From positions 1,526,397 through 1,590,396 of the forward strand of contig NZ_LT559262.1 in NCBI RefSeq assembly GCF_900083545.1: DNA of 64,000 nt. The letters run 5' to 3'. The translations under genes were made by a program, and so were the position numbers. Shown here piece after piece: positions 1 through 8,352 of the stretch (within the stretch, counting starts at the first letter, position 1; each line of letters begins with the position of its first letter). Origin of the DNA: Alistipes provencensis (lineage in GTDB: Bacteria > Bacteroidota > Bacteroidia > Bacteroidales > Rikenellaceae). The notes beneath the pieces are model-generated. The model did no database searches and was not told the origin of the DNA. It saw only the letters and a program-made list of their open reading frames with translations.

Positions 1-86
1 CCCAAGGTCGCGCACACCGTATCCGCAAGCGTTCGAACCATGTGACGATCGTAGTTGACAAAATGGTAACCGTAGAAAACAAGTAA
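1..86 (+). CDS. rplV: 50S ribosomal protein L22 (uL22), C-terminal end only
   Basis: The window opens inside this gene. The frame ending with TAA at 84-86 reads [18 protein letters not shown] near its end, the conserved C-terminal beta-hairpin segment of L22 that lines the peptide exit tunnel. It lies 4 nt before rpsC, the normal S10-operon order. Only about 27 residues are visible, so nothing can be said about its start or length. Confidence 0.93.
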   Translation, partial: QGRAHRIRKRSNHVTIVVDKMVTVENK

Positions 87-90
87 TCAG

Positions 91-888
91 ATGGGACAGA
101 AAGTTAATCCGATAGCAAATCGTCTTGGCATCATCCGCGGTTGGGATTCCAACTGGTTCGGAGGCAAGGATTTCTCCGACAAACTCGTCGAGGACGCCAA
201 GATCCGCAAGTATCTGAATGTCCGTCTGGCCAAGGCGAGCATCTCGAAGATCATCATCGAGCGCACGCTGAAACTCGTGACGGTTACGATTTCGACCGCC
301 CGTCCGGGTATCATCATCGGCAAGGGCGGACAGGAGGTCGACAAACTGAAGGAGGAGCTGAAGAAGCTCACCGGCAAGGAGATCCAGATCAACATCTTCG
401 AGGTGAAGCGCCCCGAGGTGGACGCCGTGATCGTCGGTCAGAACATCGCCCGCCAGTTGGAGGGCCGTGTATCGTTCCGCCGCGCCGTGAAGATGGCCGT
501 GGCTTCGACCATGCGCATGGGTGCCGAGGGTATCAAGATTCAGGTTGCCGGCCGTGTAGGCGGCGCCGAGATGGCCCGTACCGAGACGATCAAGGAAGGA
601 CGCATTCCGCTGCACACGTTCCGCGCAGATATCGACTACTGCCTGACGGAGGCGCTCACCAAGGTGGGTATTCTGGGCGTGAAGGTCTGGATCTGCCAAG
701 GCATCGTCTACGGACAGCGCGACCTGTTCGAGATCGCAGGCGCTTCGGCGCAGGCTCCCTCGGGCGACCGCGGTGAACGCGGAGACCGTCGTGGCGGACG
801 CGGAGATCGTGGCGACCGTCGCGGTGGCGATCGTCGTGGCGGGGACCGTCGCGGTGGACGCGGAGACCGTCGCAACAACAATCAGTAG
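91..888 (+). CDS. rpsC: 30S ribosomal protein S3 (uS3) with Arg/Gly-rich tail
   Basis: S3 sits at the mRNA entry channel of the 30S head. The type II KH domain is visible with its GKGG loop at residues 77-80, followed by the S3 C-terminal domain. The protein is 265 aa, longer than the roughly 210-245 aa usual for bacteria, because residues 225-265 form a low-complexity tail of repeated [10 protein letters not shown] units. The tail is encoded from about 763 to 885. The ATG at 91 lies 4 nt after the rplV stop, so the genes are probably co-transcribed. Family assignment is certain; the role of the tail is unknown. Confidence 0.98.
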   Translation: MGQKVNPIANRLGIIRGWDSNWFGGKDFSDKLVEDAKIRKYLNVRLAKASISKIIIERTLKLVTVTISTARPGIIIGKGGQEVDKLKEELKKLTGKEIQINIFEVKRPEVDAVIVGQNIARQLEGRVSFRRAVKMAVASTMRMGAEGIKIQVAGRVGGAEMARTETIKEGRIPLHTFRADIDYCLTEALTKVGILGVKVWICQGIVYGQRDLFEIAGASAQAPSGDRGERGDRRGGRGDRGDRRGGDRRGGDRRGGRGDRRNNNQ

Positions 889-918
889 TAAGTAGGACCT
901 TTTTAAAGCAGAACTAAC

Positions 919-1347
919 ATGTTACAGCCGAAAAAGACCAAATTTAGAAGAATGCAGAAAGGCCGTATGAAAGGTATCGCTCAGAGAGGAAACCAACTTG
1001 CATACGGATCGTTCGCAATCAAGGCACTTGAATCGACCTGGATCACAGGTCGTCAGATAGAGGCGGCCCGTCAGGCCATTACGCGTTACATGAAGCGTGA
1101 AGGTCAGTTGTGGATTCGCATCTTCCCCGACAAACCCATCACGAAGAAGCCCGCCGAGGTGCGTATGGGTAAGGGTAAGGGTAATCCCGAAGGCTTCGTG
1201 GCGCCAGTTACGCCCGGACGCATTCTCTTCGAGGCCGAAGGTGTGCCTCTGGAAGTAGCTCAGGAGGCGCTGCGCCTGGGAGCCCAGAAGCTGCCCATTA
1301 CCACCAAGTTTATCGTAAGACGTGACTACGTCGAAACCACAATTTAA
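919..1347 (+). CDS. rplP: 50S ribosomal protein L16 (uL16)
   Basis: L16 is a late-assembling large-subunit protein near the A-site tRNA elbow and central protuberance. The 142-aa product has the family N-terminus ([19 protein letters not shown]) and the conserved [16 protein letters not shown] segment, and its length is normal. It follows rpsC by 30 nt and precedes rpmC by 11 nt in canonical S10-operon order. The upstream sequence is A-rich with no Shine-Dalgarno, as expected in this phylum. Confidence 0.98.
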   Translation: MLQPKKTKFRRMQKGRMKGIAQRGNQLAYGSFAIKALESTWITGRQIEAARQAITRYMKREGQLWIRIFPDKPITKKPAEVRMGKGKGNPEGFVAPVTPGRILFEAEGVPLEVAQEALRLGAQKLPITTKFIVRRDYVETTI

Positions 1348-1358
1348 GGGAACGCAAA

Positions 1359-1550
1359 ATGAAAAGTGCAGAAATCAAGGATATTTCGATCAAGGACCTG
1401 CAGGAACGCATCGAGACCGAAAAGGCCCAGCTCGGGAAGTTGAAGGTGCAGCACGCAGTGTCCCCCGTCGAGAACCCGTCGATCATCAAGAAGAACCGCA
1501 GAGATATAGCTCGCATGCTGACCATTCTGCGTCAAAAAAACGCTAAATAA
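1359..1550 (+). CDS. rpmC: 50S ribosomal protein L29 (uL29)
   Basis: L29 is a small helical-hairpin protein near the exit tunnel and contributes to the docking site for signal recognition particle and trigger factor. The 63-aa product shows the family pattern: an initial charged helix with DLQERIETEKAQL, then a second helix ending in the IARMLTILRQ segment. It sits between rplP and rpsQ. Longer overlapping frames on both strands here are shadows. Confidence 0.96.
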   Translation: MKSAEIKDISIKDLQERIETEKAQLGKLKVQHAVSPVENPSIIKKNRRDIARMLTILRQKNAK

Positions 1551-1559
1551 GTAACAACT

Positions 1560-1814
1560 ATGGAAAGAAATCTTAGAAAAGAGCGTATCGGTGTGGTTGT
1601 CAGCAACAAGATGGAGAAGACCATTGTGGTTGCAGTAGCACGTAAGGTGAAGCATCCTATCTACGGCAAGTTCGTGAACAAGACGACGAAATTCGTCGCC
1701 GAGTCGCTCGACGAGACCTGCAAGGAGGGTGATACCGTGCGTATCATGGAAACCCGCCCGCTGAGCAAGACCAAGCGTTGGAGATTAGTACAAATCATTG
1801 AAAGAGCTAAGTAG
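1560..1814 (+). CDS. rpsQ: 30S ribosomal protein S17 (uS17)
   Basis: S17 is a primary 16S rRNA-binding protein with an OB fold. The 84-aa product carries the conserved [16 protein letters not shown] strand and the HPIYGKFV segment, followed by the typical C-terminal [16 protein letters not shown]. It lies 9 nt after rpmC and 2 nt before rplN, so the run is almost certainly translated from one transcript. Length is normal. Confidence 0.97.
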   Translation: MERNLRKERIGVVVSNKMEKTIVVAVARKVKHPIYGKFVNKTTKFVAESLDETCKEGDTVRIMETRPLSKTKRWRLVQIIERAK

Positions 1815-1816
1815 TT

Positions 1817-2182
1817 ATGATACAACAGGAAAGTAGACTCGTAGTAGCTGATAACAGCGGTGCGAAGGAGGTCCTCTGCATCCGGGTGCTCGGCGGCACG
1901 AAGCGTCGCTACGCATCTATCGGCGATAAGATCGTGGTGGCCGTGAAGAGCGCGACCCCCTCGGGCGATGTCAAGAAGGGCGCCGTATCGAAGGCGGTCG
2001 TCGTAAGAACCACGAAGGAAATCAGGCGTGCAAACGGTTCGTACATTCGTTTCGACGACAACGCCGTGGTGCTGCTTAACAACCAGGGTGAAATGCGCGG
2101 TACTCGTATATTCGGCCCCGTAGCTCGTGAGCTGCGCGACCAGTATATGAAGATTATCTCCCTCGCACCCGAAGTATTGTAA
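1817..2182 (+). CDS. rplN: 50S ribosomal protein L14 (uL14)
   Basis: L14 contacts 16S rRNA and forms inter-subunit bridges; in many bacteria it also binds the silencing factor RsfS. The 121-aa product starts [20 protein letters not shown] and contains the family segments GDKIVVAVK and [20 protein letters not shown], ending with the expected [17 protein letters not shown]. It follows rpsQ by 2 nt. Length and order are canonical. Confidence 0.98.
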   Translation: MIQQESRLVVADNSGAKEVLCIRVLGGTKRRYASIGDKIVVAVKSATPSGDVKKGAVSKAVVVRTTKEIRRANGSYIRFDDNAVVLLNNQGEMRGTRIFGPVARELRDQYMKIISLAPEVL

Positions 2183-2202
2183 TCATAAAAACAATTTCGG
2201 AT

Positions 2203-2526
2203 ATGTCAGTGAAATTACATATTAAGAAAGGGGATCAGGTTCAGGTCATTGCCGGCGACGGCAAGGGCCAGACGGGTAAAGTCCTGAAGGTCGAGGTTTC
2301 GAAGCAGCGTGCCATCGTTGAAGGCGTGAACCTCTGCAAGAAGGCCACCAAACCCAATGCGCAGAATCCCCAAGGCGGCATCATCGAGAAAGAGGCTCCG
2401 ATCCACGTCTCGAACCTGATGCTCATCGACCCCAAGTCGGGCAAGCCCACCAAGGTCGGCCGCAAGCTCAATGCAAAAGGTAAATTAGTTCGTTTCGCTA
2501 AAAAGTCAGGGGAGGAGATCAAATAA
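2203..2526 (+). CDS. rplX: 50S ribosomal protein L24 (uL24)
   Basis: L24 starts large-subunit assembly and lies near the exit tunnel. Its KOW motif is visible at the N-terminus ([20 protein letters not shown]). The 107-aa length is standard. The TAA stop at 2524-2526 shares its last base with the rplE start (TAATG), which suggests coupled translation of L24 and L5. Confidence 0.97.
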   Translation: MSVKLHIKKGDQVQVIAGDGKGQTGKVLKVEVSKQRAIVEGVNLCKKATKPNAQNPQGGIIEKEAPIHVSNLMLIDPKSGKPTKVGRKLNAKGKLVRFAKKSGEEIK

Positions 2527-3086
2527 TGGGATACGTACCTACACTCAAGACACGGTATAAGGAGCAGATCAAGGCTGCCCTTATGAAGGAGTTCGGTTAC
2601 TCGAGCGTTATGCAGTGCCCGAAGCTCGAAAAGATCGTCATCAACCAAGGTATGGGTCAGGCTGTCGCCGACAAGAAACTCATCGACGTGGCTGAAGCCG
2701 AACTGACTACGATCACCGGCCAGAAGGCTGTTCAGACCCGTTCGCGCAAGGACATCTCGAACTTCAAGCTGCGTAAGGGCATGCCCATCGGCGTGCGCGT
2801 GACGCTGCGCGATACGAAGATGTACGAGTTTCTGGAGCGTCTGATCGCAGTGGCGCTTCCCCGAATCCGCGACTTCAAGGGAATCAATGAGAAGTTCGAC
2901 GGCCAAGGCAACTACACCTTGGGCATCACCGAGCAGATCATCTTCCCGGAGATCGACATCGACAAGATCACCAAGATCTTCGGCATGGAGATCACGTTCG
3001 TAACGACGGCCAAGACCGACGAAGAGGCTTATGCCCTGCTCCGCGAGTTCGGCCTTCCTTTCAAAAACGCTAAAAAGAACAACTAA
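2526..3086 (+). CDS. rplE: 50S ribosomal protein L5 (uL5)
   Basis: L5 binds 5S rRNA and the P-site tRNA T-loop region. The 186-aa product has the family core: [16 protein letters not shown], the [20 protein letters not shown] segment and a C-terminal half with [16 protein letters not shown]. It overlaps rplX by one base and is 3 nt from rpsN. In E. coli this message is the target of S8 autoregulation; whether that applies here cannot be judged from the sequence. Confidence 0.98.
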   Translation: MGYVPTLKTRYKEQIKAALMKEFGYSSVMQCPKLEKIVINQGMGQAVADKKLIDVAEAELTTITGQKAVQTRSRKDISNFKLRKGMPIGVRVTLRDTKMYEFLERLIAVALPRIRDFKGINEKFDGQGNYTLGITEQIIFPEIDIDKITKIFGMEITFVTTAKTDEEAYALLREFGLPFKNAKKNN

Positions 3087-3089
3087 GCT

Positions 3090-3386
3090 ATGGCAAAAGA
3101 ATCGATGAAAGCCCGCGAGGTGAAGCGTGCGAAGCTTGCAAACCGCTATGCTCACAAGCGCGAGGAGATCGCTGCCAAGGTGAAGAGCGGTGAGATGGAC
3201 CACGAGGAGGCATGGCAGGCGCTTTCGAAGCTGCCCCGCAACTCGAATCCGATCCGTCAGCACAACCGCTGCAAGATCACCGGCCGTCCCAAAGGCTACA
3301 TCCGCCTGTTCGGCATCAGCCGTATCCAGTTCCGTGAGATGGCCTCGAAGGGTCTGATCCCGGGCGTTACGAAGGCCAGCTGGTAG
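3090..3386 (+). CDS. rpsN: 30S ribosomal protein S14 (uS14), zinc-free type
   Basis: S14 binds 16S rRNA in the 30S head. The 98-aa product belongs to the longer form without zinc ligands: the C-terminal [20 protein letters not shown] retains one Cys instead of the two CxxC pairs of the short zinc form. It begins 3 nt after rplE. The next gene, rpsH, is 876 nt away rather than the few tens of bases usual in this cluster, so S14 may end the first transcription segment. Confidence 0.97.
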   Translation: MAKESMKAREVKRAKLANRYAHKREEIAAKVKSGEMDHEEAWQALSKLPRNSNPIRQHNRCKITGRPKGYIRLFGISRIQFREMASKGLIPGVTKASW

Positions 3387-3892
3387 CAGCCGCAGGGGCG
3401 CGGCGACGGGGAGGGCGCGGATGTGTCGCTGCCCGGAGCCGGAAAACCTGCAATTCTGAATAAAGTTCCGTCTTCCGGAAGGTGAAAAGCCTGCGGAGAG
3501 CGTGTCTCTCGGAAGGAAGCGGGGCAGATAGGGGTGTGTAACCCATGTAGATACGTCACAGTGTCGGGGAAAGTGCCGCCGCAAGCGGTAACTTCCCGAT
3601 ATGTGGGGCGTAGCGAAGGGTTGGACGCTTGGTTACAAATTTCTCGGACCGAGGGGCCGGAGGACTGAAACCGGAGTTGCGTGAGGCAGCAACGGAGGAT
3701 GCCGGAAGGTCGCCGTGTGGCCGCAGGAAGTGACCGGGGCGGATCGCGGAGGCGGGTGCCCGGGTGATTTCCGAAGGCACGGCCGGTTGCTGAACGGGAG
3801 TTTTGTGCGGATATATGTTAGCAACATACTGGGTGCTAACATTGTCTGCGTTCCGGGGGCAATGGCAAAATCGCTAAAAATCAGGCGGTAAT

Positions 3893-3924
3893 CTTGGTCG
3901 TTTGGGAAATAATGCGTATATTTG
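3893..3924 (+). promoter_or_regulatory. Bacteroidetes-type promoter before rpsH
   Basis: A CTTG at 3893-3896 (consensus TTTG) is followed after 20 nt by TATATTTG at 3917-3924, a full match to TAnnTTTG. Transcription would begin near 3931, giving a leader of about 330 nt before rpsH. It would allow rpsH to rplQ to be transcribed independently of the upstream S10 part. Confidence 0.6.
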
Positions 3925-4111
3925 CGCGCTTTGTGCCCTCGTGTGCGTATGCGAACGAGGGGCGAAAAAAGGGCCGAAAACCGGTTGGCGGATGTCAATG
4001 GGTTGAAAGCCAAATGATTAAAAACAAGGGTTGTTTGATATGTATTGCAGGAACCAAAGAGTGCGTCGGATTTGCCCGGTGCAATCCGATGATTTCGGGA
4101 CCTTGCCGTAA

Positions 4112-4182
4112 AGTCCCCTCCGATGGAGGGGATTTAGGGGAGGGTCAGGCTTGTAAACGCAGCCGCAGGCTGCGAATACGGC
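4112..4182 (-). repeat. Dispersed two-hairpin element, copy A
   Basis: On the minus strand this reads CCGTATTCGCAGCC, then GGCTGCGTTTACAAG, then a C-rich tract and a second hairpin. Stems are CGCAGCC/GGCTGCG (4158-4164 with 4168-4174) and TCCCCTCC/GGAGGGGA (4114-4121 with 4125-4132). It shares GCTGCGTTTACAAG and the following CTGACCC with copy B, and CCGTATTCGC with copy C. The architecture resembles REP-like intergenic elements. Confidence 0.75.
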
Positions 4183-4262
4183 GGTCCGGAGCATGGGAAC
4201 CTGCCTGAAATATCAAAGGCTCGAATAATAAACTAACTTTTAATTTTTAATTTCTATTCGTT

Positions 4263-4661
4263 ATGACTGATCCTATTGCGGACTTTCTGACCAGAATTAG
4301 AAACGCGGTGAAAGCCAACCACAAGGTGGTTGAAGCTCCCGGTTCAAAAATTAAGCAGGAGATGACCAAGATCCTCTACGAGCAGGGTTACATTCTCGCT
4401 TACAAATTCGACAAGGACGAGAAGGGCCACCCGTCGATCAAAATCGCTCTGAAGTGGGATGCCGCCACCAAGACCAACGCCATCAAGGACCTCAAGCGCG
4501 TCAGCCGCCCGGGTCTGCGTCAGTATGCGTCGGTTTCGGACATGCCCCGCGTACTGAACGGTCTGGGCATCGCCATCATTTCGACCTCGAAAGGCATCAT
4601 GACCGACGCTCAGGCCCGCAAGGAGAACGTGGGCGGCGAGGTGCTGTGCTACATCTACTAA
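4263..4661 (+). CDS. rpsH: 30S ribosomal protein S8 (uS8)
   Basis: S8 binds the central domain of 16S rRNA early in assembly and represses spc-type operons in some bacteria. The 132-aa product has the canonical start MTDPIADFLTRIRNA and the C-terminal signature ISTSKGIMTDAQARKENVGG. The ATG at 4263 is preceded by an A/T-rich stretch. Because the promoter at 3893-3924 sits well upstream, this is the first gene of a probable second ribosomal transcript, with a long structured leader. Confidence 0.98.
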   Translation: MTDPIADFLTRIRNAVKANHKVVEAPGSKIKQEMTKILYEQGYILAYKFDKDEKGHPSIKIALKWDAATKTNAIKDLKRVSRPGLRQYASVSDMPRVLNGLGIAIISTSKGIMTDAQARKENVGGEVLCYIY

Positions 4662-4686
4662 TTGCAAATCATTAAAGAACAACACA

Positions 4687-5274
4687 ATGTCAAGAATTGG
4701 TAAATTACCTGTAAACCTGCCTGCCGGCGTTACCGTAGAGGTATCGGCCGACAATACGGTAAGCGTGAAAGGGCCACTCGGGACGCTGAGCCAGAAAGTT
4801 GACTCGGATATCACGGTAGAGGTCGGCACGCATACGGATGTCCGCACGGGCGCGGAAGTTCCCGCCGTTCTGGTGAGCCGTCCCACCAACCAGCCCCGCC
4901 ACCGCTCGATGCACGGCCTGTACCGTGCGCTGATCAACAACATGGTTGTCGGCGTATCGAAAGGCTATGAGATCAAGCAGGAGCTCGTGGGCGTCGGCTT
5001 CAAGGCCGAGGTCAAGGGTCAGGTTCTGGAGATGAGCCTCGGCTATTCGCACGATACGCATTTCCTGCTGCCCAAGGAGGTGACCGCTACGGCCGTTACC
5101 GAGAAAAAGGGTAACCCCATCGTAACGTTCAAGTCGATCGACAAGCAGCTTGTCGGCCAAGTCGCCGCCAAACTCCGTTCGCTGCGCAAGCCGGAGCCGT
5201 ACAAGGGCAAGGGTATCAAGTTCGTAGGCGAGCAGATCCGTCGCAAGGCCGGTAAATCAGCAGGTGCTAAATAG
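4687..5274 (+). CDS. rplF: 50S ribosomal protein L6 (uL6)
   Basis: L6 lies near the factor-binding site next to the sarcin-ricin loop. The 195-aa product has both L6 repeats: MSRIGKLPVNLPAGVTVEV at the start and the KEVTATAVTEKKGNPIVTF stretch in the second half, ending with the conserved PEPYKGKGIKFVGEQIRRKAG segment. It is slightly longer than the roughly 180 aa usual, owing to an insertion around residues 40-60 (HTDVRTGAEVPAVLVSRPTN). It follows rpsH by 25 nt. Confidence 0.97.
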   Translation: MSRIGKLPVNLPAGVTVEVSADNTVSVKGPLGTLSQKVDSDITVEVGTHTDVRTGAEVPAVLVSRPTNQPRHRSMHGLYRALINNMVVGVSKGYEIKQELVGVGFKAEVKGQVLEMSLGYSHDTHFLLPKEVTATAVTEKKGNPIVTFKSIDKQLVGQVAAKLRSLRKPEPYKGKGIKFVGEQIRRKAGKSAGAK

Positions 5275-5290
5275 TAAATAGTCTGAAGTT

Positions 5291-5653
5291 ATGTCACTGA
5301 ACAAGATAGAAAGAAGAGAGAGGATCAAGATGCGTATCCGCAAGATCGTGAGCGGAACGCCTGCACAGCCTCGCATGACTGTATATCGTAGCAACAAGCA
5401 GATCTACGTGCAGTTCATTGATGATCTCGCCGGTGTAACCCTTGCCACGGCTTCCTCGCTGGACAAGGAGGTGGCCGAAGCCGCTGCCGGTAAGAACAAG
5501 TGCGAAGTAGCCGCCCTGGTGGGCAAGCTGGCCGCCGAGCGCGCCACGGCCAAAGGCATTTCGGCCGTCGCTTTCGACCGTAACGGTTACCTGTATCACG
5601 GAAGAGTTAAACAGCTGGCCGAAGCAGCACGCGAAGGCGGACTTAAATTCTAA
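5291..5653 (+). CDS. rplR: 50S ribosomal protein L18 (uL18)
   Basis: L18 brings 5S rRNA to the central protuberance with L5. The 120-aa product shows the family N-terminal basic segment ([20 protein letters not shown]), the [18 protein letters not shown] strand and the C-terminal [20 protein letters not shown]. Length and position between rplF and rpsE are canonical, and it ends 6 nt before rpsE. Confidence 0.97.
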   Translation: MSLNKIERRERIKMRIRKIVSGTPAQPRMTVYRSNKQIYVQFIDDLAGVTLATASSLDKEVAEAAAGKNKCEVAALVGKLAAERATAKGISAVAFDRNGYLYHGRVKQLAEAAREGGLKF

Positions 5654-5659
5654 GCGATT

Positions 5660-6178
5660 ATGTCAAATACCAACATAAAGAAAGTACGCACGAGCGATCT
5701 CGAACTCAAGGACCGGCTCGTCAGCATCCAGCGTGTTACCAAGGTTACGAAGGGTGGTCGCACGTTCAGTTTTTCGGCCATCGTCGTCGTCGGTAACGAG
5801 GACGGTGTGGTAGGCTACGGCCTGGGCAAGGCTTCGGAGGTACAGTCGGCCATCGCCAAGGGCGTGGAGGATGCCAAGAAGAACCTCGTCAAGATCCCGG
5901 TGATCAACGGTACGATCCCCCACAAGCAGGAGTCGCGTTTCAGCGGTTCGCTCGTGATGATTCGTCCGGCCGCTCCCGGTACGGGTATCATCGCCGGCGG
6001 TGCCATGCGTGCCGTGCTGGAGTCGGTGGGTATCAAGAACGTGCTTGCCAAGAGCAAGGGTTCGTCGAACCCCCACAACCTGGTGAAGGCAACCATCGCT
6101 GCGCTCTGCGAGCTGCGCGATGCCCACAGCATCGCCCGCCTGCGCGGCATCTCGATGGACAAGGTGTTTAACGGTTAA
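5660..6178 (+). CDS. rpsE: 30S ribosomal protein S5 (uS5)
   Basis: S5 contributes to decoding fidelity and the mRNA entry helicase. The 172-aa product contains the double-stranded RNA-binding-like N-terminal domain ([39 protein letters not shown]) and the C-terminal S5 domain with [20 protein letters not shown]. Length is normal. It lies between rplR and rpmD in canonical order. Confidence 0.98.
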   Translation: MSNTNIKKVRTSDLELKDRLVSIQRVTKVTKGGRTFSFSAIVVVGNEDGVVGYGLGKASEVQSAIAKGVEDAKKNLVKIPVINGTIPHKQESRFSGSLVMIRPAAPGTGIIAGGAMRAVLESVGIKNVLAKSKGSSNPHNLVKATIAALCELRDAHSIARLRGISMDKVFNG

Positions 6179-6192
6179 TTCTCAAGAAGAAC

Positions 6193-6447
6193 ATGGCAAG
6201 ATTGAAAATCACCCAGGTCAAAAGCCGCATCGGCGCCACCACGCGTCAGTGCCGGAACCTCGACGCACTGGGTCTGAAGAGGATCAATGCGAGCGTCGAG
6301 CACGACGACTCGGTTATCATCAAGGGTATGATCGAGCGCGTGAAACACCTCGTCAAGATCGAGGAGGTTGCGGCGCCCGTCAAGAAGGCAGCTCCCAAGG
6401 CCAAGAAGGCCGAGGTAAAAGAAGAGGCCGCTCAGAGCGCGGAATAA
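6193..6447 (+). CDS. rpmD: 50S ribosomal protein L30 (uL30) with Ala/Lys tail
   Basis: The first 60 residues are a complete bacterial L30 (ARLKITQVKSRIG, then LGLKRINASVEH and IKGMIERVKHLV). Residues from about 62 to 84 form an extra low-complexity Ala/Lys/Glu tail (APVKKAAPKAKKAEVK), making the product 84 aa against the usual 58-62. The tail resembles that of L17 downstream. Position between rpsE and rplO is canonical. Confidence 0.95.
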   Translation: MARLKITQVKSRIGATTRQCRNLDALGLKRINASVEHDDSVIIKGMIERVKHLVKIEEVAAPVKKAAPKAKKAEVKEEAAQSAE

Positions 6448-6474
6448 GTTTAACTGTAACGGATTATTTTAAAC

Positions 6475-6921
6475 ATGGAACTCCATAATCTCAAACCCGC
6501 AAAGGGTTCAACGCACCACGACAAGCGAATCGGCCGCGGTGCAGGTTCGGGTCACGGTGGCACCGCCACCCGTGGACACAAGGGTGCACAGTCGCGTTCG
6601 GGTTACTCGCGCAAGCTCGGCTTCGAGGGTGGCCAGATGCCGCTGCAGCGTCGCGTTCCCAAGTTCGGGTTCACCAACCTGAAGCGAGTCGAATTCAAGG
6701 CTATCAACCTCTCGACGCTCGAGGAGCTGGCTGCCAAGAAATCGCTCACGGAGGTTACGGTGGATACGCTCGTGGCCGCAGGTTTCATCTCGTCGAACGA
6801 CAAGGTGAAGATTCTGGGCAACGGCACGATCTCGAAGGCGCTCGCTGTCAAGGCTCACGCGTTCTCGAAGAGCGCCGAGGCGGCCATCACGGCAGCCGGA
6901 GGCAGCGTCGAAAAACTGTAA
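6475..6921 (+). CDS. rplO: 50S ribosomal protein L15 (uL15)
   Basis: L15 helps late large-subunit assembly, its extended basic N-terminus threading through 23S rRNA. The 148-aa product begins MELHNLKPAKGSTHHDKRIG and has the Gly-rich GRGAGSGHGGTATRGHKG segment followed by GFEGGQMPLQRRVPKFGF, all diagnostic. It precedes secY by 22 nt, the universal spc-operon linkage. Confidence 0.98.
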   Translation: MELHNLKPAKGSTHHDKRIGRGAGSGHGGTATRGHKGAQSRSGYSRKLGFEGGQMPLQRRVPKFGFTNLKRVEFKAINLSTLEELAAKKSLTEVTVDTLVAAGFISSNDKVKILGNGTISKALAVKAHAFSKSAEAAITAAGGSVEKL

Positions 6922-6943
6922 GCAACCTTAGAACCCAAAAATT

Positions 6944-8320
6944 ATGAATCAGTATCTCGTTGTTGGTATCGTCTTTTTGGTGGTAATCGCTCTTTTGGCG
7001 ACCAACAAGAAATTGGTAGAAACGCTCAAGAACATCTACAAGATCGAGGAGCTGCGCAAACGTGTCATCTACACGATCGGGCTGCTGCTGGTCTTCCGCT
7101 TGGGTAGTTTCGTCGTGATTCCGGGCATCAACCCCAACGCTCTGGGCGAGGGGTCGGAGTTCGCCAGCCAGCTCGAAGGCAACGGACTGCTGGGTCTGCT
7201 GAACGTCTTCTCGGGCGGCGCCTTCGGCAACGCCTCGATTCTGGCGCTCGGAGTCATGCCGTACATCACCGCCTCGATCATCATCCAGTTGATGGGTATG
7301 ATGATTCCGTATTTCCAGAAAATGCAGAAGGAGGGTGAGAGCGGCCGCCGCAAGATGAATCAGTGGACGCGTTTCCTGACGATCGGCGTCCTGCTCCTGC
7401 AGGGCCCGGCGTACATGGCCAACCTGTATCATCAGGTTCCCTCCGCCTTCGTCTACGGCAATTCGTTCGGCTTCATTGCCTATGCGACAACGATCCTGAT
7501 CGCCGGTACCATGTTCATCATGTGGCTGGGCGAAAAGATCACCGACAAGGGTATCGGCAACGGTATCTCGCTGATCATCATGATCGGTATCGTGGCACGT
7601 CTGCCCCACGCGCTGTTGGCCGAGGTCAACGCCCGTTTCCAGACGGCCACCGGTAGCGCCATCATGCTGATCCTCGAGTTGATCCTGCTGTTCCTTGTCT
7701 TCATGGCAACGATCGCCTTGGTACAGGCCGTCCGCAAGGTGCCTGTGCAGTATGCAAAGCGTATCGTCGGAAACAAACAGTACGGTGGTGTGCGCCAGTA
7801 CATCCCGCTGAAGATGAATGCTGCGAATGTGATGCCTATCATCTTCGCACAGGCTCTGATGTTCATTCCGGCGCTGTTCTCCGGTACGGCCTTCGCGGCT
7901 GCTTTCAGCTCGATGACCGGTTTCTGGTACAACTTCACGCTTGCAGTGCTGGTAATCGCCTTCACCTACTTCTACACGGCGATTATCATCAATCCTCAAA
8001 TGATGGCCGATGACATGAAGCGAAACGGCGGCTTTATCCCGGGAGTGAAACCGGGTAAGCAGACCGTGAACTACATCGACACCATCATGACGCGTATTAC
8101 GCTTCCGGGTTCCATTTTCTTAGCGATCGTGGCGATCCTGCCCGCGCTGGCGATGAAGTTCCTGGGCATCCAGCAGGCGTTCGCCTACTTCTACGGAGGT
8201 ACGTCGCTGCTGATTATGGTGGGCGTGGTACTCGACACTCTGAAGCAGATCGAGAGCTACCTGCTGATGCGCCACTACGACGGTCTGATGAAGACCGGCC
8301 GTATTCAGGGTCGTCATTAG
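6944..8320 (+). CDS. secY: Protein translocase subunit SecY
   Basis: SecY forms the protein-conducting channel of the inner membrane. The 458-aa product has the ten-helix family core starting at YKIEELRKRVIYTIGLLLVF, the plug-proximal NVFSGGAFGNASILALGVMPYITASI region, and the cytosolic loops and C-terminus ESYLLMRHYDGLMKTGRIQG. Unusually, residues 1-25 add a hydrophobic stretch (YLVVGIVFLVVIALLA) before the normal first helix. The ATG at 6944 is the only ATG upstream of the core, though a TTG at about 7012 could give the usual shorter form. It is located between rplO and map. Confidence 0.97.
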   Translation: MNQYLVVGIVFLVVIALLATNKKLVETLKNIYKIEELRKRVIYTIGLLLVFRLGSFVVIPGINPNALGEGSEFASQLEGNGLLGLLNVFSGGAFGNASILALGVMPYITASIIIQLMGMMIPYFQKMQKEGESGRRKMNQWTRFLTIGVLLLQGPAYMANLYHQVPSAFVYGNSFGFIAYATTILIAGTMFIMWLGEKITDKGIGNGISLIIMIGIVARLPHALLAEVNARFQTATGSAIMLILELILLFLVFMATIALVQAVRKVPVQYAKRIVGNKQYGGVRQYIPLKMNAANVMPIIFAQALMFIPALFSGTAFAAAFSSMTGFWYNFTLAVLVIAFTYFYTAIIINPQMMADDMKRNGGFIPGVKPGKQTVNYIDTIMTRITLPGSIFLAIVAILPALAMKFLGIQQAFAYFYGGTSLLIMVGVVLDTLKQIESYLLMRHYDGLMKTGRIQGRH

Positions 8321-8352
8321 GAGTTTTTCCGAAGAGTTCTTAAGCGAAGAGA

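Larger units (their letters stand above)
3387..4262. other. 876-nt non-coding interruption of the spc operon
   Basis: No convincing gene lies between rpsN and rpsH. The stretch holds GC-rich short inverted repeats (for example a CCGC/GCGG hairpin near 3572-3584), a phylum-type promoter at 3893-3924, and then a leader of about 330 nt. Leader hairpins are CCCTCGT/ACGAGGG (3936-3942 with 3955-3961) and TCGGATT/AATCCGA (4066-4072 with 4083-4089), followed by the dispersed two-hairpin repeat at 4112-4182. The only open frames have no family resemblance and biased low-quality composition. Confidence 0.75.

Noticed and set aside
3894..4208. 104-aa open frame inside the rpsN-rpsH gap
   Set aside because: It starts with a TTG inside the promoter region, runs through the dispersed repeat and two hairpins, and has no recognisable domain.
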